Assembly (NCBI GenBank): GCA_039984955.1
Contig: JBDWTN010000003.1
Span: 28,550 to 92,549 of the forward strand
DNA length: 64,000 nt
Source: Marinobacter alexandrii
GTDB taxonomy: Bacteria > Bacteroidota > Bacteroidia > Cytophagales > Cyclobacteriaceae
Direction: 5' to 3'
Position numbers and translations under genes: made by a program. Of the stretch, positions 54,169 through 63,831 are shown piece by piece (position 1 is the stretch's first letter; each line of letters starts with the position of its first letter). A model generated the notes under the pieces. The model was not told where the DNA came from. It made no database searches and saw nothing but the letters and a program-made list of their open reading frames with translations.

Positions 54169-56721
54169 ATGGCAGACGGAGATATTGATAACCTATCCTC
54201 ATCAGAAGAGAATATAATTCCAATAAATATTGAAGAGGAAATGCGTGGCGCTTACATCGATTATTCGATGAGTGTTATCATTTCAAGGGCATTACCAGAC
54301 GTAAGAGATGGTTTGAAACCTGTACACAGACGGATACTCTATGGGATGGACGAGCTTGGTGTCAACTATAATAAATCATATAAAAAGTGTGCGAGGATCG
54401 TAGGGGATGTGTTAGGTAAATATCACCCTCACGGAGATACTGCGGTATACGATACAATGGTTCGTATGGCTCAGGATTGGTCTATGCGATATCCGCTAGT
54501 GGATGGGCAAGGAAACTTCGGTTCTGTTGATGGTGACTCTCCCGCAGCGATGAGGTACACTGAAGCACGATTAAGAAGGATATCAGAGGAGTTGCTTGGT
54601 GATATTCGAAAAAATACGGTTGACTATGTACCTAACTATGATGATAGTACAGAGGAGCCTAGCGTACTTCCTGCAAAATTCCCCAACCTACTCGTAAATG
54701 GAGCAAGCGGTATTGCTGTAGGTATGGCCACAAACATGGCTCCACATAACCTTACGGAGGTGGTTGATGGAGTTGTCGCTTACATTGATGACAATGACAT
54801 AAGCATAGAAGATTTGATGCAGCATGTAACCGCTCCTGACTTTCCAACGGGAGCAACAATATATGGCTACCAAGGTGTTAGAGCTGCATTTGAAACAGGT
54901 AGAGGGCGAGTAGTCTTAAGGGCAAAAGCTGAGTTTGATACCACAAGCACTGGTCGTGAGCAAATTATTGTCACTGAGATTCCTTATCAGGTCAATAAAG
55001 CAAACATGATTGAAAAAACGGCTGCTTTAATAAACGATAAGAAGATTGAAGGAATTGCAGATATCAGAGATGAGTCTGATAAGCAAGGAATGAGAGTCGT
55101 TTATGATCTTAAAAAAGATTCTATTCCCAACATCGTTTTAAATAATCTTTATAAACAGACAGCACTTCAATCCTCCTTTAGTGTAAACAATGTTGCACTT
55201 GTAAAAGGAAGACCTAAAACATTAAACCTCAAGGATTTAATAAAGTTTTTTGTTGAGCATAGACACGAAGTTATTGTTCGTAGAACTCAATATGAACTCG
55301 AAGAAGCAGAACGTAGAGCACACATTCTAGAAGGCTACCTCATCGCGCTGGATAATCTTGATGAAGTTATCAATTTGATTCGATCATCAAAAGATCCAGA
55401 CGAGGCACGAATTGGTTTGATTGAAAAGTTTAGTCTTTCGGAAATTCAAGCCAAAGCTATTTTGGATATGAGGCTCCAAAGACTGACAGGCCTGGAGAGA
55501 GACAAAATTCAGAAAGAATATGAAGAAATTCAGGCTTTGATCAAGCACCTACAAGAAATCTTAGGTGATGAAGGTATTCGAATGCAAATCATCAAAGACG
55601 AGCTTTTGGAAATGAAAGAGCGATATGGTGATGAAAGGCGTTCAGTTATAGAGCACAGCGCAGATGAATTCACTGCGGAAGATATGATTCCTGATGAAGA
55701 TATGGTGATTACCATTTCGCACCAAGGATATATCAAGCGAACACCTCTTGTAGAATATCGGACTCAAGGAAGAGGTGGAGTAGGAAGTAGAGCGGCCACC
55801 TCAAAAGATGATGATTTTACCGAGCACTTATTCGTTGCTTCAGCCCATAATTATTTACTTATTTTCACAGAGTTTGGTAAGGTTTTCTGGAAAAAAGTAT
55901 GGGAACTGCCAGAGGGAAGCAAAGCAGCAAAAGGTCGACCTATTCAAAATTTGATAAATATTGAAGCTGAAGATAAAGTTCGTTCAGTTATCAATGTGAA
56001 AACATTAGAAGATCCGGACTATATCAATAATAACTTCCTTGTCATGTGTACAAAAAGGGGAATTATTAAGAAGACCTCACTTGAGGCTTATAGTAGGCCA
56101 AGAAGAAACGGAATTAACGCAATAACCATTCGCGAGAATGATAAACTTCTGAATGTTAATCTGACAGATGGTGATAATCATATCATCATAGGATCTAATA
56201 CAGGGAAAGCGATTAATTTCCATGAATCTGATATTAGGTCGATGGGAAGAATGGCCTCAGGAGTACGAGGAATGAACATTACAGATAAAGAATTTGTAAT
56301 TGGTATGGTTTGTGTAGATTCCAAAAACCCTCCAAACCTATTAGTTGTATCAGAGAAAGGATACGGCAAAAGATCTGATCTAGAAGATTATAGAATCACC
56401 AAACGTGGTGGTAAAGGTGTAAAAACGCTGAACGTTACAGATAAAACAGGAGAACTAGTCGCCATCAAAGATGTCATTGATGGAGATGAACTCATGATTA
56501 TCAATAAGTCAGGAATAGCAATAAGAATGTCTGTGGATAAACTGCGTGTTATGGGAAGAGCAACACAAGGCGTTCGCTTAATTAAGCTGAATGACGAAGA
56601 TGAAATTTCAGCGGTAGAGAAAATTTCCAATGTAGGTAATGATGAATCAGAGGAATTGAATACTGATGAAGGATCTACAGATCAGGAAAATGAACAAGAC
56701 AATAAAGAAGATAAAGAATAA
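54169..56721 (+). CDS. gyrA: DNA gyrase subunit A
   Basis: Breakage-reunion subunit of the supercoiling topoisomerase, 850 residues. The winged helix is at [20 protein letters not shown]; the quinolone region reads [10 protein letters not shown], with Thr at the usual Ser83 site and Asp at 87; the active Tyr is in AMRYTEARL. The C-terminal pinwheel repeats include [11 protein letters not shown] in the place of the GyrA-box (QRRGGKG-type) and end in an acidic tail of E/D/N/Q. The Thr at 83 is common in wild-type gyrases of other phyla, so it is not by itself a resistance mutation. Confidence 0.96.
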   Translation: MADGDIDNLSSSEENIIPINIEEEMRGAYIDYSMSVIISRALPDVRDGLKPVHRRILYGMDELGVNYNKSYKKCARIVGDVLGKYHPHGDTAVYDTMVRMAQDWSMRYPLVDGQGNFGSVDGDSPAAMRYTEARLRRISEELLGDIRKNTVDYVPNYDDSTEEPSVLPAKFPNLLVNGASGIAVGMATNMAPHNLTEVVDGVVAYIDDNDISIEDLMQHVTAPDFPTGATIYGYQGVRAAFETGRGRVVLRAKAEFDTTSTGREQIIVTEIPYQVNKANMIEKTAALINDKKIEGIADIRDESDKQGMRVVYDLKKDSIPNIVLNNLYKQTALQSSFSVNNVALVKGRPKTLNLKDLIKFFVEHRHEVIVRRTQYELEEAERRAHILEGYLIALDNLDEVINLIRSSKDPDEARIGLIEKFSLSEIQAKAILDMRLQRLTGLERDKIQKEYEEIQALIKHLQEILGDEGIRMQIIKDELLEMKERYGDERRSVIEHSADEFTAEDMIPDEDMVITISHQGYIKRTPLVEYRTQGRGGVGSRAATSKDDDFTEHLFVASAHNYLLIFTEFGKVFWKKVWELPEGSKAAKGRPIQNLINIEAEDKVRSVINVKTLEDPDYINNNFLVMCTKRGIIKKTSLEAYSRPRRNGINAITIRENDKLLNVNLTDGDNHIIIGSNTGKAINFHESDIRSMGRMASGVRGMNITDKEFVIGMVCVDSKNPPNLLVVSEKGYGKRSDLEDYRITKRGGKGVKTLNVTDKTGELVAIKDVIDGDELMIINKSGIAIRMSVDKLRVMGRATQGVRLIKLNDEDEISAVEKISNVGNDESEELNTDEGSTDQENEQDNKEDKE

Positions 56722-56732
56722 ACAAAACGAGA

Positions 56733-57881
56733 ATGAGAACATTTTTGACCCTAATGTTAGCGGCTATTTGTGTAACAGGTTATTCACAAAAAAAGCCCAA
56801 AATTAATCAGGCACTATCAGCTCTGGAAGAAGGGAATCTTACAGAAGCAAAATCCATTGTGGATGCTGCAATAGTACATGAAAAGACGAAAGATGATCCT
56901 AAGACCTGGTATTACAGAGGACAGGTTTATGCCTCTTTAGATACAGCTAATAGCGAGCCAGGAGCGAAGGAAGAAGCATTGAAGTCTTTTGATAAAGTAC
57001 TTGAACTTGACCCTGAACAAAAAGCTGTAAATTCAATAGACTATGCTACAGGACAGGTAGTAAACGTAGATTCAAAGAAGCAAGGATGGTATGCATATTA
57101 TTATAACAAAGCAATAGCAGCTTACAATGAAGAAAATTTTTCCGTTGCGGCTGATAATTTTGAAACTTCATTCTTTATAAACCCAACAGATACAAATGCG
57201 ATTCTGAATGCTGCATATGCTGCGCTTGCTGATGGTGATGATGAACGTGCAAAAGAAGGATTCACGAAATCTTATGATGCAGGTGTAAGAGACAAAACGA
57301 TTTTTCTTCAATTATACAATTACGCGATAAAAGAAGAAAATTTCGAAGAAGGCCTTGAAGTCATTAGAAAAGGAAAAGAAGCTCATCCAAATGATGTAGA
57401 TCTCGCAAAGTATGAAATTAACCTCTTGATACAGTTGAAGCAGACAGAAGAGGCTAAGGCAGGTCTTGAGAAAGCAATAGAAGATGACCCTCAGAATCCC
57501 GATCTTCATTTTAGCTTAGGTGTACTTAGAGAAGAGCTAGGAGAAAAAGAGTTAGCACTGGAAAGCTACAGAAGAGCTACAGAAATAGACCCTAATCATT
57601 ATAACTCGAATTTCAACTTGGGAGTGTCAACTTTTAATGACGCCAATGAGTTGATTAAAGAGAGAAATGCCCTTAGTTATAAAGAGACAACCAAGAATAA
57701 GGAATTAACTAAGAAAATAAATGTTCAACTCGAAGAGGCTCTTCCAATCTGGGAGAAACTGTATTCATTAAATAGCACTGATCAGACTGTACTTGAAACG
57801 CTTTCATACATTTATACCAGTTTAAAAATGAATGACAAAGCTGAAAAGATGCAGGATGAGCTTGATGCAGTAAGTAATTGA
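56733..57881 (+). CDS. Periplasmic TPR protein
   Basis: The protein has 382 residues. Signal peptide MRTFLTLMLAAICVTGYSQ, then helical TPR units (about 25-380), including KTWYYRGQVYASLDTANSEP, AYYYNKAIAAYNEENFSVAA and LHFSLGVLREELGEKELALE. No enzymatic motif. It starts 11 bases after gyrA and ends before a strong terminator, so it is probably co-transcribed with gyrA. Role unknown. Confidence 0.88.
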   Translation: MRTFLTLMLAAICVTGYSQKKPKINQALSALEEGNLTEAKSIVDAAIVHEKTKDDPKTWYYRGQVYASLDTANSEPGAKEEALKSFDKVLELDPEQKAVNSIDYATGQVVNVDSKKQGWYAYYYNKAIAAYNEENFSVAADNFETSFFINPTDTNAILNAAYAALADGDDERAKEGFTKSYDAGVRDKTIFLQLYNYAIKEENFEEGLEVIRKGKEAHPNDVDLAKYEINLLIQLKQTEEAKAGLEKAIEDDPQNPDLHFSLGVLREELGEKELALESYRRATEIDPNHYNSNFNLGVSTFNDANELIKERNALSYKETTKNKELTKKINVQLEEALPIWEKLYSLNSTDQTVLETLSYIYTSLKMNDKAEKMQDELDAVSN

Positions 57882-57897
57882 TAAAATAGAAATCATA

Positions 57898-57929
57898 CAA
57901 AAAACCGATCTTTAAAGATCGGTTTTTTT
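57898..57929 (+). terminator. Rho-independent terminator after the gyrA-TPR operon
   Basis: AAAAACCGATCTTT and AAAGATCGGTTTTT form a perfect palindromic stem with a T run; the mirror form can also work on the minus strand. Confidence 0.88.
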
Positions 57930-58006
57930 GTTTCAAAGAACTTATAACGAAATTGACTTCAGGAATTTCGACAGGAATCCTTAATAATCGTGTATCTTTT
58001 TCTTAA

Positions 58007-59725
58007 ATGAATCAATTAAAAAAGGTGTTTCCAATGCTCGAGTGGCTACCTGGCTATAAGAAGGAATACCTTAATGGAGATGTCTTTGCTGGAATAACTG
58101 TAGGAGTGATGCTAATCCCTCAGGGAATGGCATATGCTTTAATAGCCGGCCTTCCTCCAGTCTACGGATTGTATGTAGCAATAGTGCCTCCTGTGATATA
58201 TGCAATTTTTGGTACTTCGAGACAGCTTTCGGTTGGACCTGTAGCCATGGATTCACTATTGGTTGCAACAGGCGTTTCAGTACTTGCTACGGAAGGAACA
58301 GATGCTTATATCTCATTTACAATTCTGTTAGCTTTTTTCGTAGGTGTATTTCAACTACTGCTAGGCGCTTTTAAGCTTGGATTCATCACCAATCTGCTCT
58401 CTAAGCCAGTTATTAGCGGTTTTACGTCTGCCATCGCAGTAATCATAGGGTTTAGTCAGCTAAAATATTTTCTTGGTATAGACATTCTAAAAAGTAGCAA
58501 GTTCTATGAAATAGTGATCAGTATTTTTGACCAAATAGACACTCTACATTTGGTTACCATGGTTATTGGTATTGTAGGCATACTATCAATTCTTTTAATA
58601 AAGAAATTCAGCAAGTATATTCCTGCGTCACTAGTAGCTGTCGTCCTCGGAATCGTAGCAGTCTATTTAATGAGACTAGATCAAAATGGCGTGAGTATAG
58701 TTAAAGAAATCCCCAAAGGACTTCCATCATTTGCGTTTCCTGACTTTTCTTTAGGGAAATTTGGCAGTCTGATCCCACTGGCCTTTACAATTTCAGTTAT
58801 TTCCTTCATTGAGGCCTTTTCTATCGGAAAATCACTTGAAGCTTTGAAAGGTGATCATAGCATTGTACCTAACAAAGAGCTCATAGGAGTGGGGACAGCC
58901 AATTTTGTAGGCTCATTTTTTATGTCATTCCCAGCCACAGGAGGCTTTTCAAGAACGGCAGTAAATCAGCAAGCTGGAGCCAATACTCCATTAGCGTCTA
59001 TCATAAGCGCAGTAATAGTTGCATTGACTTTATTATTTTTAACACCTGTTTTTTACTACTTGCCTCATGCTGTTTTGGCGTCCATTATTATGGTTGCTGT
59101 CGTTAAGCTTTTCGATTTCAGGTATGCGACTCGGCTATACCGAGAAAATAGGCCTGAATTCCTTATTCTCATGGTCACTTTTTTGGTGACACTAAATGTG
59201 GGAATGGTCACAGGAATTCTTGTGGGTGTAGTATCATCTATCCTGTTCTTCTTGTATAGAGTGGCCTATCCACACATTGCACGCTTGGGGCGTATCAAAG
59301 GACATCATGAATTTAGAAATGTTACTCGATTCGATGATCTTGAGACATGGGAGGGTTTAATGATTCTGCGAATAGATGGACCTCTTAGCTTTATCAATAT
59401 TCAAGGAATACTTCAATACTTTAAAAAGACCTTGGAAACAGAGCGACAATTAAAACAAATCATAATCGATGCAGGACCCGTAAGTCACCTTGATGCAACT
59501 GCTGCGGATGGACTGATTAATTTGATGAAAGAGCTGAACCAAAAAGGAGTGAGGTTAGTTTTTTGTGATGTGATAGGCCCAGTTAGAGATACGATGAAAC
59601 GAACAGGATTAACCGACTTAATTTCGGAAGAAAACCTTTTTTTAAGTATCAATGAAGCCCTGGATAATGCATTAACCAATGCAAATGATCCATTCAAAAA
59701 AGTAGCACTTCAAACCAATGAATAA
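58007..59725 (+). CDS. SulP-family anion transporter with STAS domain
   Basis: The protein has 572 residues. About 12 membrane helices, with PQGMAYALIAGLPPVYGLYV near 38-57 (the SulP signature) and the Na/anion core GFTSAIAVIIGFSQLKYFLG. The cytoplasmic STAS domain (about 440-560) contains LRIDGPLSFINIQGI and the switch-type segment AGPVSHLDATAADGL. The substrate may be sulfate, bicarbonate or other anion. Neighbouring sulfide-handling genes hint at sulfate; sbtA elsewhere already offers bicarbonate uptake. Confidence 0.9.
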   Translation: MNQLKKVFPMLEWLPGYKKEYLNGDVFAGITVGVMLIPQGMAYALIAGLPPVYGLYVAIVPPVIYAIFGTSRQLSVGPVAMDSLLVATGVSVLATEGTDAYISFTILLAFFVGVFQLLLGAFKLGFITNLLSKPVISGFTSAIAVIIGFSQLKYFLGIDILKSSKFYEIVISIFDQIDTLHLVTMVIGIVGILSILLIKKFSKYIPASLVAVVLGIVAVYLMRLDQNGVSIVKEIPKGLPSFAFPDFSLGKFGSLIPLAFTISVISFIEAFSIGKSLEALKGDHSIVPNKELIGVGTANFVGSFFMSFPATGGFSRTAVNQQAGANTPLASIISAVIVALTLLFLTPVFYYLPHAVLASIIMVAVVKLFDFRYATRLYRENRPEFLILMVTFLVTLNVGMVTGILVGVVSSILFFLYRVAYPHIARLGRIKGHHEFRNVTRFDDLETWEGLMILRIDGPLSFINIQGILQYFKKTLETERQLKQIIIDAGPVSHLDATAADGLINLMKELNQKGVRLVFCDVIGPVRDTMKRTGLTDLISEENLFLSINEALDNALTNANDPFKKVALQTNE

Positions 59726-59761
59726 AGGGTAATACCTTTGTTATAGAAAGAATTGATTAAA

Positions 59762-61171
59762 ATGAATATAGAACAGATATATACTGGTTGCCTGGCTCAG
59801 GGAGCCTATTTCATAGAAAGTGAAGGAGAAGTAGCGATTATTGACCCCTTGAGAGAGTCAGCTCCTTACATTAAGAAAGCAGAAAAAGAGAACGCCTCAA
59901 TTAAGTATATTTTCGAAACTCATTTTCATGCGGACTTTGTTTCAGGTCATTTAGATTTAGCTAAGAAGACAGGAGGGACGGTGGTTTTCGGGCCAGGAGC
60001 GAAGACCTCTTTTGAAATACACGAAGCTACTGATGGCGAAACCTTTAACGTAGGGAAGCTAAAGATCAAAGCACTGCATACTCCAGGACATACACTAGAA
60101 AGCACCACCTATCTATTGTTTGATGAGTCAGGAAAAGAGCATGCGATTTTCAGTGGTGATACGCTGTTTATTGGAGATGTAGGACGTCCTGATTTAGCGC
60201 AAAAAGGGGATTTAACTCAAGCTGATTTGGCGGGTATGTTGTATGATAGTTTGAGATCTAAGATTATGACATTGCCCGATGATGTAATTGTTTACCCAGC
60301 ACATGGAGCAGGCTCAGCTTGCGGTAAAAACATGAGTAAAGAAACGCATGATGTACTTGGGAATCAAAAGAAGGTGAATTATGCATTGAGGGCAGATATG
60401 ACGAAGGAAGAATTCATCAAGGAAGTCACCGATGGGCTATTGCCGCCACCACAATATTTTGCTCAAAATGTAGCGATGAACAAGGCTGGAGCAGTAGAAT
60501 TAGATAAGGTCTTGGAAAAAGGAAATGTACCGTTAGACATTGGGACATTTGAGATGATGGCTAACCATGAAGGTGCACTGGTTTTAGATACAAGACATCA
60601 GAAAGAATTTGTGAAAGGTCATATTCCCAACTCAATCTTCATTGGAATAGACGGAGGATTTGCTCCGTGGGTTGGTGCTTTAATTACAGATCTTCAGCAA
60701 CCGATCATTTTTCTTGCAGAGGCAGGACGAGAAGAGGAAGTTGTTACTAGGTTGTCCAGAGTAGGCTATGATAATACGTTTGGATACTTAGAAGGAGGAA
60801 TGGATAGCTGGGAGCAAGCTGGAAAAGACATTCAAACGTTAGAGTCCATCTCTGCAGAAGAGTTTGCTCAGCGTTATGAAAAAGGAGACCTGAACGTCAT
60901 GGATGTAAGGAAGCCCGGTGAATTTGAATCAGAACATGTAGAAGCTGCCGAAAGCATTCCACTGGACTTTATAAGTGATCAAATGAATAAAGTAGATGAA
61001 GATAAAACGTATCACATTCATTGCGCTGGAGGCTATCGATCTGTGATTGCAGCATCCATTTTAAAAGCAAGAGGCTTCCACAACCTGGTAGATGTGGCAG
61101 GAGGTTTTAAAGCGATTAAAGAAACCAACATTCCAGCGACAAATTATGTTTGCCCAAGCACATTGAAATAG
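59762..61171 (+). CDS. MBL-fold persulfide dioxygenase-like protein with two rhodanese domains
   Basis: The protein has 469 residues from ATG 59762 (frame opens at TTG 59753). The MBL domain (about 1-245) has THFHADFVSGH and GDTLFIGDVGRPDL with the D of the metal site. The first rhodanese (about 265-360) lacks Cys at the active loop (LAEAGREEE). The second (about 370-469) has CAGGYRS and so is likely active. This architecture is found in sulfide-oxidising systems that process glutathione persulfide. It lies next to a SulP gene and a tiny membrane peptide. Confidence 0.9.
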   Translation: MNIEQIYTGCLAQGAYFIESEGEVAIIDPLRESAPYIKKAEKENASIKYIFETHFHADFVSGHLDLAKKTGGTVVFGPGAKTSFEIHEATDGETFNVGKLKIKALHTPGHTLESTTYLLFDESGKEHAIFSGDTLFIGDVGRPDLAQKGDLTQADLAGMLYDSLRSKIMTLPDDVIVYPAHGAGSACGKNMSKETHDVLGNQKKVNYALRADMTKEEFIKEVTDGLLPPPQYFAQNVAMNKAGAVELDKVLEKGNVPLDIGTFEMMANHEGALVLDTRHQKEFVKGHIPNSIFIGIDGGFAPWVGALITDLQQPIIFLAEAGREEEVVTRLSRVGYDNTFGYLEGGMDSWEQAGKDIQTLESISAEEFAQRYEKGDLNVMDVRKPGEFESEHVEAAESIPLDFISDQMNKVDEDKTYHIHCAGGYRSVIAASILKARGFHNLVDVAGGFKAIKETNIPATNYVCPSTLK

Positions 61172-61177
61172 AAAGAA

Positions 61178-61270
61178 ATGCTACTTACCATCTTACTTCT
61201 TGCAGCTTTAATCGGAATTATTGCGTTTGTCTACTTTGTTTTCAAAGGAGAAGGGCCACACCATCAATAA
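61178..61270 (+). CDS. Predicted 30-residue single-pass membrane peptide
   Basis: The reading frame ATG 61178 to TAA 61268-61270 encodes 30 residues. It begins MLLTILLLAALIGIIAFVYF, a single hydrophobic helix, and ends in a short polar tail (FKGEGPHHQ). GAAAGAA stands directly upstream of the ATG. It begins six bases after the MBL-rhodanese stop, so it may be co-transcribed. Too short for homology by eye. Confidence 0.5.
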   Translation: MLLTILLLAALIGIIAFVYFVFKGEGPHHQ

Positions 61271-61364
61271 TGTTTGCTGATCACTAAATCAGTTTATGGT
61301 TGTTTACATTAGCCAAGCTCAATGTAGAGTAATGGATGGCGTACTTTTGTGAAAATAATTGACG

Positions 61365-62720
61365 ATGAGCCATTTCGACGATCTGAATCTTTCTAATCCA
61401 GTGAATAACGCGCTGAAAGATTTAGGATTTACTGTACCTACACCAATCCAAACACATGCTTTCCCTGTGATTCTTTCAGGGAAAGATTTGGTAGGCGTTT
61501 CCCAGACCGGTACAGGGAAGACTTTTGCTTACCTCATGCCTTTGCTTAAGGACCTGAAGTTTTCTAAGGAAATCAATCCTAGAACACTCATTCTGGTGCC
61601 TACCAGAGAGTTAGTCGTGCAAGTGGTGGAACAGATTGAAAGCCTCACAAAATACATGAACGTCCGTGTGTTAGGAGTATATGGAGGAAAGAATATCAAT
61701 AGTCAAAAGCCAGCTGTCATGGCAGGAGTGGATGTTTTAGTAGGTACTCCTGGAAGAACTTATGATCTTGTCTTGCATCATTCGCTTTCACTTAAGAATG
61801 TGAAAAAATTGGTGATTGATGAAGTAGATGTGATGCTAGATCTAGGCTTTCGATTTCAATTGACAAACATCTTTGATATGCTGCCTACGAAACGTCAGCA
61901 CATTATGTTTTCCGCTACTATGACCGAAGAAGTAGATGCGCTCATCGATGATCATTTCATATCTCCTGAAAAGATAACCATCGCGGTGAGTGGTACACCA
62001 TTGGAGAACATTGCACAGTTTAGTTATGAGGTTCGCAATTTCTATACGAAAGCAAACTTGCTGAAGCACTTGTTGGCAGATAAGAAGAAATACCAAAAAG
62101 TACTTGTTTTCGTGTCGAGCAAACGGAACGCTGATCGATTGTATGAGTCCATGGAGGAAATGTTTGAGAAGGATCTCTGCATCATTCACTCAAATAAAAG
62201 CCAGAATTATCGATTACGCTCTCTAGAACAATTCAATGATGGCAACAAGCGTATATTGATTGCTACTGATGTGATTGCACGTGGATTAGATATAGAGGAT
62301 GTTACACATGTGATTAACATGGATGTGCCGATCTATCCGGAGAACTACATGCATCGAATAGGAAGAACTGGGCGAGCGGAGAAAGAAGGAACGTCTATGC
62401 TGTTGTACACGGAAAAGGAGCGTGCATGCAAGAAAGCGATTGAGGAACTGATGAAAGTGCAGATCATGGAATGTGATGTTCCAGATGAAGTAGAAGTTTC
62501 GAAAGAACTTCTTCCAGAAGAACGACCTAAGTCTAAGCAAATAGAGTTGGCAGATAAGGTTGGAGCTAAAGAGGCTAAAGGAGAGTCTACGCATGAGAAA
62601 AAAGACAAGAACAAAAAAGTAAACCTTGGTGGATCTTATAGAAGAAAGATCACGAAGAAATACAAGAAACCTAAGACTCGTGGAGATAAAAACCAGAATA
62701 GAAAAACAAAAGGTAAGTAG
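61365..62720 (+). CDS. DEAD-box-type RNA helicase (DEVD variant)
   Basis: The protein has 451 residues from ATG 61365 (frame opens at TTG 61359). Q motif near 24-30 (PTPIQTH), Walker A QTGTGKT, PTRELVVQ, GTPGR, motif II DEVD in place of DEAD, SAT in FSATMT, then motif VI HRIGRTGRAEKEG. The C-terminus after about 385 is Lys-rich and disordered, as in RhlE/CshA-like proteins. Cold-shock or ribosome-assembly role is usual for the group; a specific substrate is not assigned. Confidence 0.93.
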   Translation: MSHFDDLNLSNPVNNALKDLGFTVPTPIQTHAFPVILSGKDLVGVSQTGTGKTFAYLMPLLKDLKFSKEINPRTLILVPTRELVVQVVEQIESLTKYMNVRVLGVYGGKNINSQKPAVMAGVDVLVGTPGRTYDLVLHHSLSLKNVKKLVIDEVDVMLDLGFRFQLTNIFDMLPTKRQHIMFSATMTEEVDALIDDHFISPEKITIAVSGTPLENIAQFSYEVRNFYTKANLLKHLLADKKKYQKVLVFVSSKRNADRLYESMEEMFEKDLCIIHSNKSQNYRLRSLEQFNDGNKRILIATDVIARGLDIEDVTHVINMDVPIYPENYMHRIGRTGRAEKEGTSMLLYTEKERACKKAIEELMKVQIMECDVPDEVEVSKELLPEERPKSKQIELADKVGAKEAKGESTHEKKDKNKKVNLGGSYRRKITKKYKKPKTRGDKNQNRKTKGK

Positions 62721-62782
62721 TGATAAGTGAATCTTGAGATTCAAATAGCTAGTTCTTATAAATATCTATTTAACATAATATA

Positions 62783-62981
62783 AATTATATAACAAAGTAT
62801 GCTTTTTACGGTTTGACGTGTATCTGTGCATTTATGATCCGTTTGAGTTCTCGTGCAGTGATTCAAATCTTTGTTAGATATAATTCAGTATTATGTTAAC
62901 CAGCAAAGCTGGACGATCACGTGCACGTTTCTAATTGATGTTTCTTTCGGTTAGTGCTCCTAATGACGTTGTTATATAATT
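62783..62981. repeat. 199-bp segment with 13-bp terminal inverted repeats
   Basis: AATTATATAACAA (62783-62795) and TTGTTATATAATT (62969-62981) match perfectly as inverted ends. An inner arm CTTTGTTAGATATAAT (62869-62884) matches the left end with two extra bases. MITE-like or cassette-end-like; too AT-rich for certainty. Confidence 0.5.
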
Positions 62982-63405
62982 AGACGTTATATTAAATAGC
63001 CGCTAGGCCAGCGCCAGTCCCGATTGCTTCGCATCGGTACAACCAGCCCAAGCCGTGCCCTGACCAAAGCGCCTATTAACAGTTTTCTCCCAACGCTCTT
63101 TTTCGCTATGGCGAAATTTCCAGCCCTTAATCAAGAGAATCCCAGGCTATTGGTTCATTCAATTTTTCCGTATTCGAGTCATTGTTCAAGATCATTTCAT
63201 CTACGCGATTCTAAGGCGTTAGAAATTGCCTGTGATACACTTGCTTACCCAACGCTTTATCCTCAAGCGTCATTCTGAGGAATCAGTAAGCCAAAGGCTG
63301 CTGATGACGTGAGAATCTCTCAGAAGCTTGTAGCAGAATTAGAATAGCTCACAAGTCATCTGTCTTTCATCTGTGTTCGCTGTGTGTCGCTCAAGCCGCT
63401 AGGCT

Positions 63406-63432
63406 CATACTTTTCCATTGATGAAAAGTATG
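63406..63432. repeat. Perfect 10-bp hairpin
   Basis: CATACTTTTC and GAAAAGTATG pair around CATTGAT. It follows GCCGCTAGGC. Such stem-loops recur in Bacteroidota intergenic DNA (from memory). Confidence 0.65.
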
Positions 63433-63831
63433 CAAAAATCTAGTCAAAATAATCACCTGTCAGCCCACTGGCTCACACACGCCCGGGTATTTTGACTTGC
63501 CCACCCGCCTAACCTAAAATCAATTTTCTACTTAACATAATATTAGCACATCTGGATTTCGATTGGGTATTCCCACACACAGACAAAAGCAAAGTTCCGT
63601 TTGTTGGTTCGGGAAATACAATAGCCATGCTTATTTAGCCAACGCACAAAACCCACCGCACCGTAAACCAGCCTGTCTCTTGTATTAGCCTCAGTCCAAC
63701 CGATTGAACCGCTTTCTCTGGCGTGGTTGTCAGAGTATCATTTTATACTTTATTTATTATGCACAGGTATTTATTTCGTTATCAGTTTCTCGGTCTCTGG
63801 TGGTTTGGCGTGTGGCACGCTCGTAGCTCAG

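Larger units (their letters stand above)
62724..63831. other. Gene-free mosaic rich in inverted repeats
   Basis: About 1.1 kb with no credible gene (the open frame at 63024-63278 has no start context or family). Local GC reaches about 67% (63001-63060) against about 38% in nearby genes. Several repeats lie here: TTAACATAAT at 62770 and 63532 with an inverted copy at 62890; arms at 62784, 62869 and 62968; a hairpin at 63406-63432; GCCGCTAGGC at 63000 and 63395; CCCAACGCT at 63090 and 63247. It resembles intergenic repeat-rich DNA of Bacteroidota, perhaps with cassette-like elements. Confidence 0.72.

Noticed and set aside
63024..63278. 84-codon open frame in the right-hand mosaic
   Set aside because: It has no ribosome-binding site, no recognisable product and crosses repeated sequences; composition is not like the genes around it.
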